Program-made: the position numbers and the translations under genes
In this document: positions 29,349-39,600 of the stretch, one piece after another
How the letters are laid out: each line of letters opens with the position of its first letter
Position numbering within the stretch: position 1 is the first letter of the stretch
Assembly (NCBI RefSeq): GCF_037176765.1
Contig: NC_090025.1
Span: forward strand, 176,064,040-176,128,039
Reading direction: 5' to 3'
Source of the DNA: Anolis sagrei
Taxonomy: Eukaryota > Chordata > Lepidosauria > Squamata > Anolidae
DNA length: 64,000 bases
The notes under the pieces: generated by a model
What the model was told of the DNA's origin: nothing
What the model saw: only the letters and a program-made list of their open reading frames with translations
Database searches by the model: none

Positions 29349-29768
29349 ATGAGATACATAACAAGATTAGTACACAGCAAACAAGATCACTATGCTGGCT
29401 TTTGTATTTATTTATTTTTGTTATTATTGTTGTTGTTACAAAGTCTGGATGGCTATCTGTTGAGGCTTCTTTGATCTTGCTTTTCCTGCATGGTAGAAAG
29501 AGGTTGGACTAGATGGCCCCTGGGATCTTCCAACAAAATACAGTTAATTTATGTTGATTAAAATTGTTCTTAATTTTAAATATTGTATTGTTCTTTCTTT
29601 CCTCTTTGGTTTTTTTTTGGGCGGGGGCACTACAAACATGATATGTGCAGTGTGTATAAGAATTTGTTCATTGTTTTTCAGTTAGTTCACACAAACACTC
29701 CGTATCCATCTGCCACTGGTCCAGCCCATCTGTTGGCCCAGCCTGTCTGTTTTAAAACACCATGTTTG

Positions 29769-29818
<50 letters not shown>

Positions 29819-32800
29819 ACACACACACACACATATACTTATACATACACACACATACATACACACACACACTAAACATTTCTTGGGGCTCCACAAGAGA
29901 CTTCTGTTTCAAAAAGGCTCCATGGCTGAGAACCCCTAATTTACAGGATAAATGGAGCCTTGAGTAAGGGAAATAAAGACCAGGGAGATTGTATCATGCA
30001 ATCTTTCCTTCTGTAAACAAGCAGGCTACAGATCCAACCAATAGTGGTCTGTAATCCTTTACTCATGGCAAAGCCCACAGAATATTGGCTGCCTTACTTT
30101 TGAGTAAATATGCATGGTATGTTAGTGAATGAAGCTGTGAGAAGGTCTGCCATGTTGTTAGATATGAATAAATTCTCAAAGGGACAGATGTTTATCTGGA
30201 CTCCATCAAGAGGGTGAAAGTTTACAGTAATAGAGAGAGGGGATATATTTTATTAGTCCAGATTATCTTTCTGCAGTTGGCTGTGTTGTAGGGAAATGAC
30301 TGAATGGCCCTTAAAACTGCGCTGGGGAACTCCTAGAAGAAAGTTGTTTGCTTAGTCTAGTTGAAACTGCTTCTGTCATTGCTTTGATACTCCTGGCTGC
30401 AAAACCACATGAAAATGAAAGCTGAGGAGAAAGGGCACTTAATTTTATAAAAGTTTGTGTTCCTGGGATGACTTCCTAATTTCCCATGTATTTTAATCAA
30501 ATATTTGTTTTATCCAAATGGGTCTCATATGCAGTGTATATAATAATGTTGTGCTGAGTTTAAAGTCGGGTTCTGTATGCTTTGCTGTATCCTAAAGCAT
30601 AAAAATAAAAATCCCTATCCCACATTTAAAATGGATTATCTGTATGAATACATATTTGGGCTATTTCTCCCCCTCCCCCCCCCCCCCCATGACTGTTATG
30701 CATACTTTAAATAAGCTTTGTGAAGTACCATAGATTAGTGCTAGAGCATATGTTTTCCATGTGGAAAGTCCCAGGTTCAGGTAGCATTTCAGATTAGCAA
30801 TGTTCCTTCTTTGAACTATGATTCTCAAAATCCTCTTACCAGCATAGTCAGTGGGGATTTTTTGAACTGTAGCTTTAAAAAGTAACTTTTCAAGCCTCTA
30901 AGTAGGGCAAGAAAGTATTCTTGCATGAAACCTGGAAGAATAACTTTTACTTGTTATTCTGTCCTTTCAAAACAACTTTTCTTTATGGTGAGCCCTCCAA
31001 GGGAGACACTGCTCAGGTGTTGCAAATTCAAGGATGCGGTTGTATTGTTGTTGCCTAAAATCCTTACAAGCAGAGAGTCTGAATTATGTGCTGGGCATCA
31101 GGCAATGATCCTTGAGAATCCCTGTGTCCAGCTGTTTCTTTTTAATATATGTTCAATCAAACAGAGAGCCAAGAACAGCCAAGAGACATAGACTTTAAAG
31201 AAACAGTTCACATTTCCAAGAAACTGAGATACCATGTTTATGTAACCAATTCCAATTTATTTTTAACAGAAACATGAGCTCTGCTGGCCCCGAGGGGAGG
31301 AAAAAGATGAGAGAATGTGATGGATTGATTGAATCACTCGTGTATTACATCCAAGGAACCACAGCAGACCACCAGCCAGATGATAAGGTAGGTTGATGAA
31401 ATTAAATGTATTTTCTGAATCTAGATATGGGGACCATTGATACTTTAGCTGGAATTCTTTGGGCGCCATACTAGCATAAATATAATCTGTACAAATTGCT
31501 GCATTTTCTCATAGTTTGTGTAAGCCAAAACCTCATGCGGCCCATGGCTTTGCAAGCATGAGGACATCCCTTTCTCTTGCATTTAACTTGGTGGATGGGG
31601 AAATAATCCTCTATTGTATATTGAATGAGCTCAAGAACCTGGCATCCATTCTACAGTCAGCTACTCAGCTGTGAAATCCAACAAAACAACACTGGCACAT
31701 ATTCATTTGTAGGAATGTGGTTCATAACACTATGTAAGAAAATTTGAAAAATGTTATGTTCCTGATTTGAAAGTGTTATTTCATGTTTAATTGTGTGGTA
31801 CTTACTTTGAAAGTAGTTGTTATACTCAAAAAACTTTGTTTTTGTAGCTGCCATGAACTATGTTGAATTGGTTGAGACTCGATGAGATATTGATTGAAAA
31901 GCTATAGCAAAATGTGCTGCAGAATGTTCTGCAAAAACAAAAAAATGCAGTTTAATAAACATTTTCCATGTTTTTATGATACAACCAATTTGGAAATGAC
32001 ATTTATAACCCAGGAACAAAAATTGTATTACATAGTGTAATCCCGAAAAGACTACTCCAACACACGCTACATGTGATTGCCTTCCAAGACTGTTCAGAAG
32101 CTTCGAATGGTCCAATGGTTGGCAGCCAGGTTCCTCACTGGAGGGGTGTACAGGGAGCATACAACCCCCCTGTTATGTCAGCTCCAGTGGCTGCCAGTTT
32201 GCTACCGAGCACAATTCAAATACTGGCTTTAACCTGTAAAGCCCTAAACTATTCTGGCCCAGCTTACCTGTCCAAACGTATCTCCCTCTATGAACCATTG
32301 CTGAGATCAAGATCTTCTGGGGAGACTCTGCTCTTGGCCCCATCTCCTTCGCAGGTACGGTTGGTGGGGACGAGAGACAGGGCCTTCTCAGTGGTGGCCC
32401 CTCAGCTATCGAACTCCCTCCTTGGTGATATTAGATCAGCCCCCTCCCTCCTGGCCTTCAGGGGGAAAAAGTGAAAATGTGGCTTTGTGACCAAGCCTTC
32501 AGATAATAATTGTAGTGCAATAAATGGATACAGAATATGCGCAATGACTACTGGAATGTCCCCAGATTACGATTGTGGATGGCATGGTTTTAATAGTTGA
32601 TTTAATGTTTGAAATATTTTAATTTGTTGTTTAAATTTAAATGTGTATTTTAATTGTATGTTGTTTTTATGCATTGAATAGTTGCCTGTGGTTAAAGCTG
32701 CCTTGAGTTCCCTTCGAGGTTGAGAAGGGTGGGGTATCAATATGGTAAATAAAATAAATAAATACATAAAATTTTACTTCCGTTTATTATTATTAACTAT

Positions 32801-35800
32801 ATTTTATTATTGTTCATATACCAATGAATACTAAATGTATTCAAATTTGGACCTAAAGGCCCATACACCCCCTTCCAGCTCTGTGATTCTATGGTATCAA
32901 TATGATATTATGTTATTAAACTAAAAAAGAGCAAAAGTGGTTATGATGTTGACTACCTTATTAATTGTGTAAAAACATTATTCTATTTGCTCAAGATTCT
33001 TGAGTTCTATATGAAACAGGAAGCATTTGGGGGTACTTTTCACCTTACTAGAAAATATCTAGTGAGCAGTACAATAATCCACAGTCTATCAAGGCCTTAA
33101 AAATTCCAGACATGCAAGTGCCTGTAACCAAGGTCTCTACTTCTTTCTTCCTGTTGTTTACACAATCGAATAATGCAAATTTATTTATTCTTTCAGGCCA
33201 CTGAGAACTGTGTGTGCATCCTTCATAACCTCTCCTATCAATTAGAGTCTGAGCTTCCTAGTAGTTATACCCACAATATCTATATGCAAAAAAGAGATGT
33301 TCCTTCCAATAACAACAGCATTGGATGTTTTGGAACCAAGAGCAGGAAAGCAAAGCAGGTAATGTTTGGTTGAGGAAGCAGCAGTAACTCAGTATAAAGC
33401 TACTCTTATTCAGAATGCTTGGGACCAAACGTATTTTCGATTTTGAATTTTTTTCCAGATTTTGGAATTCATGTATTACCATATATGTATATAATGAGAT
33501 ATCTTGGAGATAGGACCCAAGTCTAAACACGAAATTGGTTTATATTTCATGTACATCTTACACACACAGCGATAGGACATTTTATACAATATTTTAAATA
33601 ATGTTGTGCATGAGACAAAGTTTACGTACATTGAACAATCAGAAAGCAAAGATATCACTCTCATAGTCACCCCTGTGGACAGTTTTGGATTTGGGGAAAT
33701 TTTGGAAATCCAGATCAGGGATGTTCAATCTGTAGCAGAATTTATGCATCACAGGCTGAAGGGTTCCAGATTCAACCATTGACATCTTCATGAAAGATGG
33801 GGAAAATGTATTTCTGTAACACTAGTGCCGGGGTGGGAATCATGCAGCCCTCTGAATATTGTTGGACTGCAACTCCCACGATTCTTCACCAATGGCAGTA
33901 CTGGCTCTGTCTGATGAAATGTTGGTCTAGCAACATCTGTCAGAATACATTTTTGCGCCTAAAGAACTGCTACTACTCACCTTAGTTTGGGGATCTCTGG
34001 ACTAGAAGAATGATTTCAGCAGGTCTCTTCTGACCCAGTGACTGTCAGTAGCATGTACTTTAAATGCATGTATTATGTGCATCTGAACATGTTTTGTTTA
34101 TATGTGGAGAAGTAAGACAGTATGGTAAAAAGTGAATGCCAACATGGTGTGCTGATTTGAGCATTGAATTATGACTCTTTGAACCATGGTGTGAATCCCC
34201 ACTCAGCCATGGAAAGCCAGTGGTGAGCTTGGGCAAGCTACACTCTCTTAGCCTCAGACAAAGGCAAAGGGACCCCCCCCCCCCCACACACACACACACT
34301 ACCAACACCAAACAAATCTTGCCAAGAAAACCTTAAGGCCACCATAACTAATAAACAAGTTGAAGACACACAAGAACAAAAAAATGGTGAGTTGCTGGCT
34401 GGAAGAGAGCTATAATCCCCGAAACATTTCCAAACTGTTCAACATGGCTATAGTAGGGGTCACCAGGAGGTAAGGCTTTACAGACATGCATCATATACAT
34501 GACTGATAGACATTGATTACTGGCTTATTCTTCTAATCTTAGCTGGTCACTGATCAGTCTGTTTCAAAGAGGCTAGTCTCTTGTTCCTAAATTGCTTTGT
34601 TCCTTTGTGTGTTTAGAAGCAGCAGGACCTGCCACTCCCTGAAGAAAAGAGTGTCCCCAGTGGCGTTGAAACACTCTGGCATTCCACACTGATAAGAATA
34701 TACCTGTCTTTAATAGCCAAAAGCACAAGGAACTACACCCGGGAAGCCTCACTGGGAGCTCTGCAGAACCTCACAGCAGGCAGTGGCCCAGTAAGTAAGA
34801 AGATAGGGTTATTGCCTTTCTTCAGTGGTAGCCTGGTGATATTTGGAGTACGGGGGCTTACCATTGTTCACATACTAATTTTGACTCCCAGTTTACAAGG
34901 AGCAATGGTTGTCCACAAGTTCTGCTACTGCAGTGGTTTTCAACCTCTAGTCATCCAAGTGTTGGACATCAAGTCCCATAAGTGCAGATCATAACAGCTA
35001 GTGGTAAAGAATTTGGGAGTTAAAGTCTAAAACATCTGGATATTTAAAGACTGAAAACCACTGTGCTAACAGAAACTTATTACTGGACTGAGTATGTGCT
35101 CAGAGGTGTTATTATTGTTGTTGTTGTTGTTATTTATACCCTGCTTTATCTCACCTTCAGGAGACTCAAAGCGACTTAACATAAAAACATTAGCATTAGC
35201 ATATATGAATATGTACGGATCTTTCCAACTCTGATGCAACACCAGTCTAGGGTCATATAACACATTTATGCTGATTTAAGACCAATTTAACTGGCATGGG
35301 TTCCCACCCCTAAAAATGTAATTTGATAAAGGTGATTAAAATCCATACCCATGTTATAGAACTACAATCACCCAGGAAATAAAAAAAATTACAAAGTAAT
35401 TTATGTTTTTTTTATATATTGGCATGCTTTAACAAGTCTTCAGTCAATCATTGACAATCAGTAGCAACATTTTCCACTTAAAATTAAAAGGATGCTTTGC
35501 ACTGCTGTTGAATGTACCGGTTCTGAAAGCTGTATGTGTTTTCTGACAGATGCCATTTGGGATAGCCTATATTATTGTCAAGAAGGCCAATGGACTCCCA
35601 AGTATTCGAAACATGCTACACGTGAGCAGCGCAAGTGTCCGAAAAACTGCCGTTTCTCTTCTCAGGAACTTGACTCGTAACACCTCTCTGCAGAATGAGA
35701 TAGGTAAATATATAAGGGTTAAATCCAAATCAGCTGAGTGTTTCATGAATGTTGATTATATGGCAATATATCAACCATTTTAGCCAGATAAATGCCTTTC

Positions 35801-36599
35801 AGCAAGGCTAAAGCTTTACCTCAATAGCGTGTCACAGTGTGAGTGTGTCAACTGCATATTTTCCTCCTGTTTTCTCTCTGAGATTATATAAACATAATTT
35901 CTTTGGTGATCACTCCCTGTGACCTATTCTGTGTCTGTTGGTCCTACTTGATGTACTGGATGTATATGCTGTTCATGAATTTATATGTGAGGAGTCTGAC
36001 AAACATAGACTTAATCCATGTAATCTACATGAAATCTAAATCAAATTGATATTCTCAACTGCTATATACACAATGAATGAATTGCTGAATGATATCACTA
36101 TTTGTAGATGGGATGATGACTTTAAGCCAATTGCAAATATCAGTTCTATGTGTTTGTGCATGTGTGTGTGTGTACACACACACACACACAGTCCCCAAGT
36201 TACAAAAAAAATAGGTTCTGTTGAAACCAACATACAAATTGAATTTGTATGGAAGTCAGAACAGGTACATTTTAAAGTATGTGTGTGTATGTGTGAGTGT
36301 TTAGCGAGAGAGAAAGGGGCTTTGTAGTCTTTGTTTTGCTGTCTTGTGTCCCTGTTTAGATTATTTCACCTCACTTTCTGTCTCTTTTGAATAATTTTGC
36401 ATGTTGTGGAAACAAGGATTGGTGAGAAAGCTTCAGTTGAGACACCCTTTTTCTGTGATAACTCTTTCAGGAATGACTTCCCCATCTTAAGGGTAGATTT
36501 CTTTCACTTCCTGTTGCCTCACCTTGTTCTTAACTATGAGTTATTTGTAAGTCAGATAACTCATAGTAACTTGGGGACTGCCTGTGTAGATAGATGGAT

Positions 36600-36632
<33 letters not shown>

Positions 36633-39600
36633 ATATATTTATAACCACCTGCACAGGCATTGAGTTTTAATGCACACAACATAAACCAATGGAAAGAGAT
36701 GTGTTGTACTAACCTGAGGTGTGTTTGACACCACCTAACTACCATAGATCAGTGCTGTGGAAACATTGGAATTCACAAAGTCTTTCGCCTTCTCTGCCAA
36801 AGAATCTGGTGCCTCACAAAACTACAATATCCACAATTCTATAGGATTGAGCCATTACATTTAAACTACATTAAGTCTTTTATATGCACCCTCGGTCTTC
36901 ATTTCTGAATTGTACATTGTATAAGCCTCCAGATTTTAGTAATTACTTTCTCATGCAACTGTGGAGTAATAAGCACACATATATACACTTGTCCGAGCAC
37001 TCTGCTCCTCTGAGAGAAGTCATCACCACATACTCATTCTTTTAATACTAAAGAATGTGGCCTTGAACAGTTTATTATTGTTTTCTGAATGGTTATCAAG
37101 GGCAATTAGTTTTAAGCTGCAGGATGGTATGAATTCATTACATTTCTGTTGGGCTTTAGCAAAGGGCTCTTTTCTTGGAGGGATGGAAACCTCAGACTCC
37201 ATCCCAATAGCAAGATATAAGTCGTAAAATGTTTGTTTATGAACAGCATTTAATGGGTAATACTTTAATCAGTTAGCTGGTAAGCTTTGTCCTTAAGGAC
37301 CAGACCAAGGCCATGTTATGTTTGTCTTCTAGCCAGAGAAGTCTTGCCTGATTTGGTTGCCATTCTTCCGGATTCTGTGCCGACAACTGATGTGGCCAAT
37401 GAGACTACTGCTTCTGCCTGTTATGCATTATACAACCTGACTCAGAACAACTCCCAGAATGCTCGCCTCCTCCTGAACTCTGATGGGATCTCAAAGATTA
37501 TGAACATCAGCACAAGTGAAAGGTGCGCCATTTTCATATGTGTCCCTAAAAGGCACAAAACGAACAGGAATCCCAGCATGTTTTCTAACTAACCAAAGGG
37601 GTAAAGTGGAAAACAGTTGAGCTTAAGGATGACAATATGTTCTCTTTGCCTGTGCAGTTCCATTTAGGGTACATCTGCACCGTGGAATGAATGCAGATTG
37701 ATCCCACTTTAGCTGCCATGGCTCAATTCTAGTGGAATCAAAATACTTGTGGGGCATTTTGACTTCAGCAGTTTCTAGTGGCTGGGACAAGAAAGTTCCC
37801 CCAATGACAGATCAGTAAATTTCCTGGGATATTTTATGCTACTTTCTTAGAGAATTTATGTTATTTTTATTTATTGTGTCAGAAACAAATTGAGGGTACA
37901 GTTACAATGTATTTTTAAAAAACACAAAGTTAAAACGTTGCATTATTGTAGGTTTTTTAAGCTTGCCACTTGAAGTGCCTCTGGTGTGGCTGTGAGAAGG
38001 TCCTCTATTGTGCATGTGGCAGGACTCAGGTTGCATTGTAGTAAGTGACCTGTTGTTTGCTTAGAGAAGGAAAGCTGCAACAGATAGGCAGCTGAAAATT
38101 TGGCACCTTGTATAATATTGCATTAGCAAGTATACATTCAGCCCTCCACATTCTCTGTAGGATCCCTGTGAAAGTGAAAAACTATCAATAAAATATTATA
38201 TATATATATTTAATCAGAGGAATCTCTAGGTTTTCCAGGTTCTCAGGTATGACTTTCTACTCAACTTCCATTGGAAGCTGACTATATATAGAGTTGTGCT
38301 AGATGACTTAGAAATCGCTGGGGACCTGGGGGGCTAAACATATCCTCAAAAGTTGAACACACAAATGTAAAGGTCTAATTATACAGGGAGATCTGTGTTG
38401 TACTTCTAATTATGAGTGATTTCTGCATGGAAATGTACATTTGTGATGTAGTCCCAACCTGATAAGAAAATGTCTAGATGGGAGTCAGAAAATATACAAT
38501 TTCGTCCATGCTTTGAATTCCCCCCTCCCCATTCTTTCCATGCTTCTAGTGTATTCCTTTCTCCTATTATATTGTAAGCCTGTGGGCAGAGTTTGTTCTC
38601 CTTAACTTTATTATTGTTGATATGCCAAACCTTTGGGGAAGCTTTATAAATAATGGATTGTGGAATAATCATTGTTACTGTTCTTTTCAGCAAAGCTGGT
38701 AGAGCTGCTTCAGTCCTGTTGTATTCTCTGTGGTCTCACACCGATCTTCACAGTGCCTACAAAAAGGTAAGCAAGCAGAATAGCCAGGAGATGCTTTGTT
38801 AAAATGCCTACAAAGTTGAATAGCAAATGAATAGATAATCTCAATGCAGTGGTCCATGAGTTCTTGGCTGCTAGACTATAGGAAAGAAAGAAACAGTGGT
38901 AATCAGCAGACATAAATGTGGTGCTAGTCCCAAAAACATAGGGAGACAATCCTGCCAGTCATTCACACCAGATAGCTCAAGAAACACTTATTTATCTTAT
39001 TTCTTTTAGACATCAGGTTAAAAGATTTTTTCGGTTTCAAACTCTTTAAGTTTGAAACACCCAATAAATAATTTTGTTTCTGCTTCTTTATTCCCAAGTG
39101 TTCATTATATCTGACACATTTCTACAGTTTTTGCTAATGCATGTATTTAATGGCAAATACATGGCAAAGCTGGCCCTGTACAGATTTAGATTTGAAAAAG
39201 GACATGATAGAAAGGATTAGCATGTCTACTTTGTCCCTAAACATCTTTGTTTTTTGAAACAATCAGCAATTTCCCCAAAATAAATATGATAATTAACCAA
39301 AGTACTTCCAACTTAACTGAAAATTTCCCAATTAGTTTACTAAAATGGTGTCTCTTTAAAGTTATTTGGCACCTTCTGCCCAGCTATTTTGAAGACTCCA
39401 AGGGTCCCTCGGCTTCAATTCCCTTTTTTGATAAAATGTTATTATTTTAAAACAAAAAAAATGCCTCTATCATCCTCTAAAGAACATGAGGTCAGCTTCA
39501 CATGCTTTTCTCAGCTGTGGGCTTTGCACTGGAGGGCATTTTTGTACTAGGAAATAAAAACCAGAAGAGTTTGTTTTACTCCCCTGCAGACAGGAACCTT

